From: Haemaphysalis longicornis
Lineage: Eukaryota > Arthropoda > Arachnida > Ixodida > Ixodidae
Assembly (NCBI GenBank): GCA_013339765.2
Contig: CM023453.1
Location: 87,424,685 to 87,488,684, forward strand
Direction: 5' to 3'
DNA: 64,000 bases
The position numbers and the translations under genes were made by a program. This document shows positions 55,508-64,000 of this stretch, in pieces; positions within the stretch are counted from its first letter, which is position 1; the number at the start of each line of letters is the position of its first letter. The notes beneath the pieces were generated by a model. It did no database searches. It had not been told where the DNA came from and was given only the letters and a program-made list of their open reading frames with translations.

Positions 55508-56049
55508 GCGTATAGGCGTTTTCTTAGTCAGTACAGCCAAGCGACACATGGCGCCATCTAGGGGCATGTTTGAAACTATGTCCACGTGCATGTGGCCCAC
55601 AATTTATTCGCTGAGAGCCGCTTGGTCTCGTAGTGCACAGTTGCGCTCCTGCGGAGTAAACAACATAACCAGGGTTCAAATCCCGTTACCGCTTTTTTTT
55701 CTTTTAAGGTTTGTCATATTTGCATATTAGCATTTTATCATGACCATATAATCTATTTATGACATTTTTATGCATTATAAATGGGATTTCGGGGATTTTC
55801 GTTGCCTTTCAGTCAGTTTCAGCTACTGCTTCTTGTACTTTTCGCGGGTTTTCCCCTTTTAGGTCGGTTTCGGCTATTTCTGTTGAATATTTTTCTACAA
55901 CGTGGTTTTCAACAACTGCAGGTCCGTTTTGGCTGTTTATTTCAGTTCGAGTGGTTTTGTATGCTTTAGGCACGTTTATGCTGTGATATAACCCCCATAA
56001 GCAAGCTCGGGTGACGGCTGGCTGTACTGACTAGGAGACGCATATACGC
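55508..56049. mobile_element. 9-bp-TSD MITE family, copy 2 (542 bp), with tRNA-like core
   Basis: The left end is GCGTATAGGCGTTTTCTTAG and the right end (reverse complement) GCGTATATGCGTCTCCTAG, both continuing GTCAGTACAGCCA. It aligns with 24070-24617 throughout, including GGCGCCATCTAGGGGCATG, TGCATGTGGCCC, the tRNA-like segment, GGTTTGTCATATTTGCATATT, TTTATGCATTATAAATGGG and CAAGCTCGGGTGACGGC. Its own perfect 9-bp duplication differs from that of copy 1, proving independent insertions. Non-coding; a MULE-type transposase in trans is inferred. Confidence 0.92.
55619..55706 (+). tRNA. tRNA-like segment with oligo-T inside MITE copy 2
   Basis: CTTGGTCTCGTAGTGCACAG (A-box-like) and GGGTTCAAATCC (B box) are followed by CGTTACCGC and an eight-T run, CTTTT. 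Both boxes and the T-run are conserved between the two copies although the bases between them vary. This hints at constraint or at shared recent ancestry. Confidence 0.45.
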
Positions 56050-56058
56050 GTTCAGTTC
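56050..56058. repeat. 9-bp target-site duplication, right
   Basis: Exact repeat of 55499-55507. Confidence 0.85.
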
Positions 56059-56639
56059 ACCTGAACTCGAGATTAATGGGAGATGGCGGTGAGGTTTGGC
56101 GTGGCCACACTGATGCACAAGGACACTTTAATAAGCCAGCTTAGGTTTCTTTTTCATGCAGTTTTTGTCGCCTTCGAGGTATTCCCAACCGCATTAATGT
56201 ACCTCGTGACTCTAAACAGCATACCCTCAAGTAAAACAAAAAATATTAGTATGCATGCCTTTTTCATTGTGCGCTTATCGCGTGATCTCTGTTCTCCGTC
56301 AGATTTCGAAGCGTTAGCGAAATATTGGACTTTATCATGCGACCTTGACGCCGGCGACTCCGTCCAGCGAAACGATGATGTCACAGCAGGAGGAACGCTG
56401 TTGAACGTCTATCACAGCACTGCCCCATCCCCTCCTTTCCCAAGTCTCCTCTCTCCGAATCATGCCGGCAAAACAACGGCGCTTCGTCATCGTCTCACTA
56501 CGTATCAGTAATCTCCCAATATTCATTGTGTTAACAAAGCAACTTTGCGGTCGAGCGAGAAGCGAACTCTGGCTGCCACCCCCCCCCCCCCCCTCTTCTC
56601 TGATGAGTGGTGGAGTCCAATTTAAGGTAACAGAGAAAG
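56059..56639. other. Unassigned DNA
   Basis: The 142-residue plus frame (56083-56511) begins just after the MITE and has no recognisable domain. A C-run lies at about 56579-56593. Confidence 0.35.
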
Positions 56640-57071
56640 GGAGAGAGAATTAACTTTATTTATCCCCATCCGATGTGACTTTGGTCAGGCCGCAAGGGTG
56701 CCCTCAGTCCAGGATGTAGCCGGCCGTCCGGGCCCTATTCACTAGCCGAAGCTGGTCAGCGCCGCCGCCCACTGTGATGGGATAGGGTTGTGATTGGGAG
56801 GGAGGTCTGGGAAGGAGGGAGGGCATGCGGGCAAGAAGTTGCAATGAGGTGAACATTGGGTGAGGAATATTTTGTGCCAGAGCGTTTTTTTTTTTTTTTT
56901 TTGTGGGAAGGTTAAGTTAGTTTGGAGCTGGCGAAGTTTGACTCCTTCCTCTTCAGTGAGTTGCTTATGTGGGGGAGGAAGATCAGAAGTTTCTCCACAA
57001 GTACAAAACAAGAAGGCACACAAAATTCGGAAAATTCTCGCTCGGTCTCCAACAACGTTGTCACGTATCAT
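56640..57071 (-). mobile_element. LINE 3' end remnant, minus strand
   Basis: The minus-strand frame reads CTCGETSDLPPPHKQLTEEE and, further on, PSQWAAALTS, in the order seen at the C-terminus of I-like LINEs (zinc-finger CxxCGE..DL, then a QWEAAL helix). Downstream on the minus strand a GGATAAATAAAGTTAATTCTC tail is reached at about 56640-56662. A T-run (plus strand 56886-56902) interrupts the frame. Inactive. Confidence 0.45.
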
Positions 57072-57093
57072 GTCGCCTGAGAACTGCCTTCCA

Positions 57094-57342
57094 CAGGGGC
57101 GTAGCCAGAGGGGTTAGAACACCCCCGAAACTTTTTATGGGTGGCGGGTCACCCCCCACCCGCCACCTCCTTTCGGCCTTTTTTCCGCCCATGCTTTTTA
57201 CGCACTTCATAGTAAGTTTGTATGCGAAAACAAGAATGAGATAAGAAAACAAAGATATTGCTTGTGCGCAGACTGTTATTTAATTTCTGTTACCGGCAGG
57301 GTATAACATATCCCCCGAGAAATATTTGTGGCTACGCCACTG
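57094..57342. mobile_element. hAT-type MITE (249 bp)
   Basis: The left end CAGGGGCGTAGCCA and the reverse complement of the right end CAGTGGCGTAGCCA are ~14-bp TIRs of the CAGNGGCGTAGCCA type common in arthropod hAT elements. Flanking 8-mers GCCTTCCA (57086-57093) and GCCTTTCT (57343-57350) agree at six of eight positions, fitting an aged 8-bp hAT duplication. Non-coding. Confidence 0.85.
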
Positions 57343-57361
57343 GCCTTTCTGGTTAACTTTA

Positions 57362-57842
57362 ATTATGATCCTACCATTGTCCCTGAAGAAGAAAGTGTAT
57401 GACAGCTGCATCTTACCGGTACTCACCTACGGAGCAGAAACTTGGAGGCTCACTAAGAGGGTTCAACTTAAATTGAGGACGACTCAGCGCGCAAATGAAC
57501 GAAATGTGATAGGTGTAACATTAAGGGACAAGAAGAGAGCAAAGTTGGTCAGGGAACAAACGCGTGTTAATAGGAATTGAGAAGAAGCAATGGACGTGAG
57601 CAGGGCATGTAATTCGAAGGCAAGATAACCGTTGGTCATTAAGGGTAACAGAGTGGATCCCTAAAGAAGGCAAGCGTGGCAGGGGGCGGCAGAAAGTTAT
57701 GTGGGCCGATGAGATCAAGAAGTTTGCGGGGATAAATTGGTCGCAGTTAGCACATGAACCGGGATAATTGGAGATTAATGGGAGAGGCCTTTGCCCTGCA
57801 GTGGGCGTGGATTGGCTGGTAGTGGTGGTCGTGGGGATGATT
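57362..57842 (+). mobile_element. RTE-type LINE remnant (C-terminus and 3' end)
   Basis: The frame to 57580 reads KVYDSCILPVLTYGAETW, then LRTTQRANERNVIGVTLRDK. After a frameshift come WAGHVIRRQDNRWS, EWIPKEGKRGRGRQ and W.DEIKKFAG..W. YGAETW, QRA.ER..LGV and RGRP..RW.D are the hallmark C-terminal blocks of RTE/BovB-like reverse transcriptases. Coding ends near GLCPAVGVDW, followed by an ATG array, the usual kind of short-unit 3' tail for this clade. The RT palm and endonuclease are missing. The hAT MITE lies immediately upstream. Confidence 0.85.
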
Positions 57843-57868
57843 ATGATGATGATGATGATGATGATGAT
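57843..57868. repeat. (ATG)n tail of the RTE LINE
   Basis: A short array of ATG units right after the LINE 3' untranslated region, read as its natural tail. Confidence 0.85.
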
Positions 57869-58540
57869 CCTGTTAGTATTTCGCTTCGCGCAAATGAGCC
57901 CGGCAAATGCCACACCTGCAAATGCAAATGCCACACCCACGCCCTTCGCGCGACAAAATGAGGAATGCAGAATGGGCTCCCGTAGAAAACGCCCTCGGGA
58001 TCACCTGGATGGGTGCAACGGTACATTCAGTCCTTGACGCGTGACAGAGCGCTATGCGCATGGGCGCAGTCGCGCAGCATTCCTTTTGTTGGCTTAGGGC
58101 TTTGTGCGTGCGGGAGGGGGGCATCCAAATCTCCACTCCGAATCTCACTTGCCACCTTCTTAAAATAAGACCCACCAGCACTGGCTGTGAGGGGCATCTA
58201 GCAGCGTTCTCTTCCGCTCGAAAATAAAGTCGCCCTTCGTTCCGACCTCAGCTGACAGATGGCGCCACTGAACCTATCACCTCCTCGTGTAGAAGCAGGT
58301 GACAAAGTTGCAAATAGCGTCCCTCCGCGCATCCCCAGTGCGCCTTCCAAGCGCGACCGTTATTCGATGCGTCGAATTTTTCGAACAATGCAATCAGAGC
58401 TGTTGTTGTGGAACCGACTGTCCCGCCCTTGAAAGACGAAACGCTTGAGAGACCGCCGTGTAACTTTGCCTGAACAAAGTGCATCTCTCGCGGCGCCCGG
58501 GCTCCGACGGCGCCGCAGCGACTGCCGAGGCCGCCACCAG
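57869..58540. other. Unassigned DNA
   Basis: GC content rises toward the right. GATGGCGCCA-type motifs occur at about 58258 and 58539. No gene is supported. Confidence 0.35.
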
Positions 58541-58555
58541 ATGGCGCCACGCTGG

Positions 58556-58921
58556 CCGCTATATATTGCGACCGTGGCGGCGGAGTGGGCGCTGTGACCT
58601 CCCGCAGCAGGTATCGAGAGACCTGTGGGGAAGGACCTGCAACCCTCAGCACGGACGATGTCCCGGGAGTCCTCTCCGAAGTCGACGGCTATCTAGCGCG
58701 CTCTTCTCCGCCTCTTGTGTTAGGTTGTGTGTGTTCATTTCGTAGGATTTGTCGCTCGTTACTCTCGCCTCTGACGCTGTGAGAATCGATACCACGTTGT
58801 CATCTGTGGTGCCTGCGGCTGCTGCTCATCCGAGAAGCTCATCGGCGGCTGGCTGTGTTGTGTTCTTCCAAATCTGGAACGGATACGGAACCGGACTTCG
58901 CTGTCGTCTGCTTAGAGGGTG
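58556..58921 (+). promoter_or_regulatory. Candidate TATA promoter and first (non-coding) exon
   Basis: A GC-rich segment contains GCTATATATTGCG (TATA at 58560-58567). The next ~350 bp are CpG-rich and then shift in composition. AGAGGGTGAGC at 58914-58924 matches a 5' splice site. This would be a normal layout for a promoter with a 5' untranslated exon. No downstream coding exon or upstream element was recognised, so it may be coincidence or an LTR-like fragment. Confidence 0.2.
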
Positions 58922-58924
58922 AGC

Positions 58925-61104
58925 TTTCTGCTTGTCCGCTGCGATTGCCTGCATTCGGGATGGTGTCTTCTTGCCGCGTTCGATTTCTGAACATGCGTTC
59001 ACGCTGCAATGGTTATGATATTATTATTGCGCGCCATACTTTTTCTGTTAGTTTACAATTTACGGTATTTTCAAGTTCATGATTTTAAGGATATCGAGCG
59101 CGCGATCAACAGTTAGTGACATGGACCCAATCTTTTCGTGTTTATTTTCCGCACAGTTCAGCGCGTCTGTTGCAGAATGACAACAGACACATAGCAAATA
59201 ATATTATAAATAACATTCCTGATTTGGCTGCTCAAGATTCAGCCGTTGTCTGCAGTACGGCTGTCTACAACATCTTTCCTCCGATGAATCGTGATATGTG
59301 CGGGCTCAGTTGTTTTCTTGTTGAGTTGTATTAAACCAGCCCGGGGGTGAATGCGAAATCAAAACACCCCTATTGAGATCCATTTCTTCGGTAAACCTTT
59401 ACTGCACACATATCCTATCTTGATGTGCGCACGTGTCTTGAATGAGAAAACCACCCCCTCCGAGAGGGGTCGATAAGGAATAAAACTGGGCTGCTCTAAA
59501 TACTCCAACGTCGCGTTATCTCGGCGTATTCTTCGCGAACGCTTGTATGGCGATAAGAAGAAGGCGCTGGGGCAGCAACCGCGTAATTGGGCGTCACAAT
59601 CCTTATTGTCGCGGATTCGTCGTTATCACCAGCCCTTTGTAGCCCTTATCTCCACACGCGTAAAGTTCGTTACCGCCGCAACGCGGGCCAGTAAAGTGCA
59701 TCCGTCTACTTATGGTGTCGCGACAGAGCGCCATACTGCCAGCGTTTCGTCTACTTATACAACTCCTGATATTTCATCACAACTAAGACAGTGCTACACT
59801 CGCAGTTGTTGCATGGGCTCAAGCCGGCCATTCGTGCTACTTGTAAGTGAATGCTTATAAGCGACTTGTAAATGTACTATTGGTGGAACGCTGAAAATTG
59901 TTCCACCCATTAATTTCACAAACACGTTCTCGCTTGTAGCAAAAAGAAAGGCCTTCAGGTCGGCCCCTTGGGTCACCCTGAAGCGGTTCTCCGGTCAGAA
60001 GCAGGAGACGGCATCCGCGACTAAGTTGGCGCATGCGCGTAGCCTTAAGAGCGAGCGCATTGCAAGCCGTCCCAATAAAGCTCCCGGAGGACCGAGCGCA
60101 CCTGCTAAATTTAGCCGGCGGACCAGCACCGGCAACCCGGGCCAAGTTTTAAAGACCGGGGATGAAAGTTTGTCCGCGGTGCTCGCGCAATGTGGTTCCC
60201 CTTCGGTTCGAACAAAGGGGCACGGCGGAGCCCGTTTTGTGTATCTCCTCTAACTTAACGGCTTGTCGATGAATCCGTTATATAGTTTGTTGTGAGAAGC
60301 TTCCGCCGACCGTCTGCGACTGCTTACAGCGCGCTTTGTTGCAACCGTACTCGAGGACAGAAGAGCACCAGTGTGTAACGCAGCCTTTCGCGACCAGCCG
60401 CGCGCGGAATAATTTTAGTGACTACACGGCGGTGGGCTGAAAACGACTCGAACACGTGGCGCCGAGGTCGAGCCCGAAGTTTGAGCTTGTCGAAACTGAA
60501 GCCTGCAGCGCGCTCTACATAGCACGTATATCATAGCTTGTCTCTGTGAAGTAAACGTCGCTGACGTTGATGCTTCCAGAACTGTTAGCTTCGCTTTACG
60601 TTCTCTGGACTGATTTTGGACGGACCTACGGCCGTACCACAGACCGTTCTGCACGTCTTTATGCTTTATGGCAGTGTGTATGCACGCATGAGTTATTTTC
60701 CGCTTTAGTCGATCGTTAAAGATGAGAGTTTACAGCGGATTTGTAAAAACATTCCCTGGACCTTGAGCCCTGAACCAGGGCTGAAGGCTACGATCCGCGT
60801 ACTTTATTCACATCGTCTGCCGGTCTGATTCCTGGTGCAGCAACGAGTACTTCATCACTTTACCACATGGCGATACAAAGGCGTATATGCAACGGGACAA
60901 TTCGAATTCGAAGACTCCCAGGTAGCTTTAGTCAACTCTCGTTTCCCTATAACGGTGTCGGCCGCGTACTCTGTAATTGTGCGCAATACTCGACCGTACT
61001 GTGACCTACAAACACCTTCCTTCACCATCTTCTTCCTGTCTTATGTTTCCTCCTCCTCTCCGTATCTTTATCCTGCAATTTATATTTTCTGCTCCATCGG
61101 AAAG
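58925..61104. other. Unassigned DNA
   Basis: No gene is supported. Plus and minus frames at 59543-60253 (up to 105 residues) have no recognisable domain. GC content is higher around 59990-60240. Confidence 0.35.
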
Positions 61105-61259
61105 TTTTTCTGGTGGAGTCGAAAGACGAAAACGCCCATGTGTTCGAGATTTCGGCGCCCGTTAAAGATCCCCAGGTGCTCAAAATTAATCCAGAGCCCT
61201 CCACTACGGCGCGCCTCATCGCCTGTGTATACAACGTCGGCCCGTTAAACCTGGCAATC
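61105..61259 (+). mobile_element. Ruka-like SINE, 5' truncated (first of a pair)
   Basis: Only the tRNA-unrelated body remains: ACGAAAACGCCCATGTGTTC, GTTAAAGATCCCCAGGTG, GAGCCCTCCACTACGGCG and GTTAAACC. The last part is altered (TATACAACGTCGGCCCG). The tRNA head is missing. Its 3' end abuts the start of the next full copy. Confidence 0.85.
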
Positions 61260-61261
61260 GA

Positions 61262-61507
61262 CCCGCCGCGGTGGCTCAGTGGCTAAGGCGTTGCGCTGCT
61301 GAGCACGAGGTCGCGGGCTCGATTCCCGGCCGCGGGTGCCGCTTTTCTGATGGAGGCGAAAAGCAAAAACGCCCGTGTGTTCGAGATTTCGGCGCACGTT
61401 AAAGATCCCCAGGTGGTCAAAATTAATCCGGAGCCCTCCACTACGGCGCGCCTCATCGCCTGCGTTGCGTCGGCGCGTTAAACCCTACAATCAATCAAAT
61501 CAATAAA
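61262..61507 (+). mobile_element. Ruka-like SINE, full length (second of a pair)
   Basis: The head starts CCCGCCGCGGTGGCTCAGTG, with B-box-like GGCTCGATTCC. The body and the end GCGTTAAACCCTACAATC are followed by AATCAAATCAATAAA. It is the least altered copy in the window together with 35288, so it is probably the youngest. It inserted at the 3' end of the truncated copy, in the same orientation. Confidence 0.92.
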
Positions 61508-62028
61508 CCTCGCAATCACTCCCCCCCCCCAAAAAAAAATCCTTCAGTAAGGTAGCACTCCTGAATTGAGCTGGGATGGCCAGGAACTCAGTCGTCCTTC
61601 TATACGTCGTTCTATAGTGCTCCTTAGGACGTCCTCATAATGCGGCCCCAGTGACGGAGGGGAAAAAGCTTTGACAATTTATTTACATCCCGCGGCTTTA
61701 AACCAGTGAGAGAGAATTTTTAAAAAAGTGAAAAATTTAGCGCTAACGTCCGACGTGCTCACCATACGCTACTGAACGCTCGATGCGAACTACGGAGGAA
61801 GTTGGAATTTACGCCGGAGGTATACTGACACACACAGCAACGGACTTAAGAGTTTCAGTGGCAATTTTCTGCGTGCCAAGACGTATTTTGGGTGCAAACT
61901 TCCCAAAAAGCCTTCGCTTTTGGTTCACATTGAACTCCTTTGCAAATCCCCTGAAACAGTACGCATTTGCAAGCAGCACCGACGTGCTTCTTACTGAAAT
62001 ACTTTTTTAAGACTTCCTTTTATCAACG
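61508..62028. other. Unassigned spacer
   Basis: A C-run followed by an A-run lies at 61519-61540. No gene is seen. Confidence 0.4.
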
Positions 62029-62030
62029 TA

Positions 62031-62265
62031 CAGTCATAAACAAATGAAATGCGAACACGGAAATATGAACCAGAACACGCAAAACTGAAAAAAGTACTGT
62101 TCACTGCGGTCCAATAATGGTGCGCTATTGGTAAATTTGGAAAGCCACGGTTCCGAACTTTGGTTTTTGTAACCAAGTCCCGTGTCAGTTTGATTTTCAT
62201 GCAAAGAAATCGCGCTACTGTGCGGGTTCATATTTTCTGGTTGGCGTTTCATTTGTACATGACTG
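62031..62265. mobile_element. Tc1/mariner-type MITE (235 bp)
   Basis: The left end CAGTCATAAACAAATGAAAT and the reverse complement of the right end CAGTCATGTACAAATGAAAC are TIRs that continue GC.AAC, then AAATATGAACC, for about 42 bp. TA flanks both sides (62029-62030 and 62266-62267). The centre contains CCAATA..TATTGG. Non-coding. Confidence 0.85.
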
Positions 62266-62267
62266 TA

Positions 62268-64000
62268 CATTAAGTCTCAGTATTACCTCTTTCGTGAAGT
62301 TTGCTTTCCATCAATACGCGTGCGTATAGAGTGAAGTACCCTTTGCAGGAGTTCCTAAATCGGTCAGTGGAAAACACGAAAACATGGTAGCTTCCAATGT
62401 GCAGCGGCCTACTTACAAGAAGTTATGCAATATTTTTTTTCGAACGTTCTTTTTTTAATATAAATCACTTGGGGAGTGGCGTGGTGTGCGATAAAGGGCG
62501 TGGTTAGGTATACTCGTGTTAAGGAAGCCCCACCTCGTATCGAAACCGGCCAGTAGGTCACGGTCACTGCCTACTACGACCGCTAGAACGTTGATCCCCT
62601 CCGCCGCGGCCTTCCTCAATGTTATATGACGATGCCCCTGCCAAGCCGCAGGGTCCGAACCTTTATCTATACGGCTTGCGCCACATAGCTATCGTGGGGG
62701 CAACGCGAAAGAATAGCCCGGCTGTCTCGATAAGCTGCGCGAACACGCCGGCGGGAAGGGAAAAGCATGTGCGTCACTGGAACCGACACGTCGCAGGATG
62801 CAGACGCCAACGCGCAACGCCAGGGTTGGAAATGCAGACACGTGCTCTCACACTTGACACTCTTCGAACAATAGTCGCCCCATTTTACGTGCAGACTATT
62901 TACGGCGGCTTTTAGCCTTACCCCCAGCGCAGCCTTACCCGGAGGTGCACGTACTAGACCGAGCATCAAATTCTCCTTACAACTTATCTGCCTGAGCCGT
63001 AACTAACGTGAGAGGGGGGGGGGGCTTAGATTACAAGGCATCGCGAATAAAGCGGCCAATAAGCATCTAGGTTGTAAACTTAAGGGAAAAAAAGCATTTT
63101 CCCCGTTGGAACGAACCTGGAAATGCTAGATTTCCTTTAGGTAATTAACGAAGATGCACTTTATGTTTCAGTGCTGAGGGTTAAAGTTTTGGGCTTTACA
63201 CTTGCGATTCGGTTGTTACCGCAGATAAGCCCAGCGCTCAGCTATCAAATGACGGAACCTCAGAGCTCGTTACATATGGGTGCACAAAAGTACGCGCTTG
63301 GTAAGCCCGCACAAAAAAATTAAGTCTATTTTGGATGGTTGTACGCAACAAAAAACAGACAGGCGACTTAGAACTGTCCCCGTGACAGAAGGACCCACGG
63401 AATTCAATTTGTGGATGTCGCGTCGTGGACGTCTCGTAGTGGACGTCGCAGTGAGCGCCACGCGTTGCCCTGTTTCGTATACGCACTGTCGGCATCGCCA
63501 CTCCGTCACAAGGAATACGGGGAGGGAAATGCATATATGCAAGCCAAATAGTTGCTGCCCAGTCGTCGAACGCCGCAGCAAACAGAACAGGCAACGCAAT
63601 ATACCACTCTTGCGCAAAATTTTAACATAAAATAAGGAATGGTTTACGGAAGGAGGAGAAAGTTTAATCTGCGTAATAGTGTAATACCCAACGGCCTCGT
63701 CGCGTTGCAACCACCGTTATTTCTGGGCACGGCCTTGTTATGCGTCGAAGACTTTTTCGGAGCGTTAGGAGGCAGAGGTTTATCACCACGGAAGTTGCAA
63801 TAGCATGGACATACTTTGTAAAAAGCAAGAGTCTCTTTTATTGGCGACAGTACTGGTGCAGGGATGTTTCATTAATGAGCCTCAGTTAACGCAAGTTCTG
63901 CGTAGAAGTTCTTTGCTCTGAACGGCCGCCTAAACGAGATCCTGCCCGCCATAGGGGTTTAAAGGGACAGCCAACCGCCTTTTGCGGAGTCTATCTCCTC
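62268..64000. other. Unassigned DNA to the window end
   Basis: No gene is supported. A G-run occurs at 63014-63025. Overlapping frames at 63238-63710 on both strands have no domain. Confidence 0.35.

Overview
This window looks like nuclear DNA from an arthropod, most probably a hard tick (Ixodidae). The main reason is five copies, plus one 5'-truncated neighbour, of a tRNA-headed SINE whose head and body match what I remember of the tick SINE family Ruka. The density of decayed LINEs, TIR-flanked non-autonomous DNA elements (MITEs) and microsatellites agrees with this. Bacterial gene organisation is absent: there are no operons and no ribosome binding sites. The long open frames are all explained by simple repeats, SINEs, MITEs or LINE remnants. 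I find no intact host gene. The best candidates for host-gene parts are a possible 39-nt internal exon at 4986-5024 and a possible TATA promoter with first exon near 58560-58920. The window is therefore probably intergenic or lies inside a very large intron.

Layout. 0-10 kb: one SINE (775-1010), a 0.65-kb trinucleotide array (3057-3710) and two LINE 3' ends (7.6-7.8 and 8.2-8.5 kb). 10-13 kb: a SINE and a long inverted repeat (10793-12074) enclosing TGGAY minisatellites. 14-22 kb: a MITE-rich block. It holds a foldback-like element with TGACGTCA-bearing modules (14354-15915), a TTAA element (16402-17207), an inverted dispersed repeat pair (9672-10112 and 17208-17668), a pogo-like TA element (18574-19432), a CCGTATTT-ended element (19911-20595) and a second TTAA element (21190-21579). 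22-29 kb: a CR1-like LINE end with an AAAT tail, two nested TIR elements (23720-24709 around 24070-24617) and two head-to-tail Tx1/L1-like LINE remnants (25738-28776). 29-48 kb: mostly unassigned DNA with microsatellites, two more TIR elements, SINEs on both strands and internally deleted LINEs. 48-64 kb: microsatellites, a strong 53-nt hairpin (54851-54903), the second copy of the MITE with 9-bp target duplications (55508-56049), a hAT MITE (57094-57342) beside an RTE LINE end, a SINE pair (61105-61507) and a Tc1/mariner-type MITE (62031-62265).

How the parts work together. Every protein trace is a dead retrotransposon fragment with frameshifts. The short elements would depend on enzymes encoded elsewhere: SINEs on LINE reverse transcriptase, MITEs on transposases. 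The most interesting signal is the 545-bp MITE family. Its two copies each have ~30-bp TIRs and perfect 9-bp target-site duplications, and each carries a tRNA-like segment ending in an oligo-T run, so a cut-and-paste element may contain an RNA polymerase III unit. Similar tRNA-like plus oligo-T segments occur at 17.8 and 28.8 kb.
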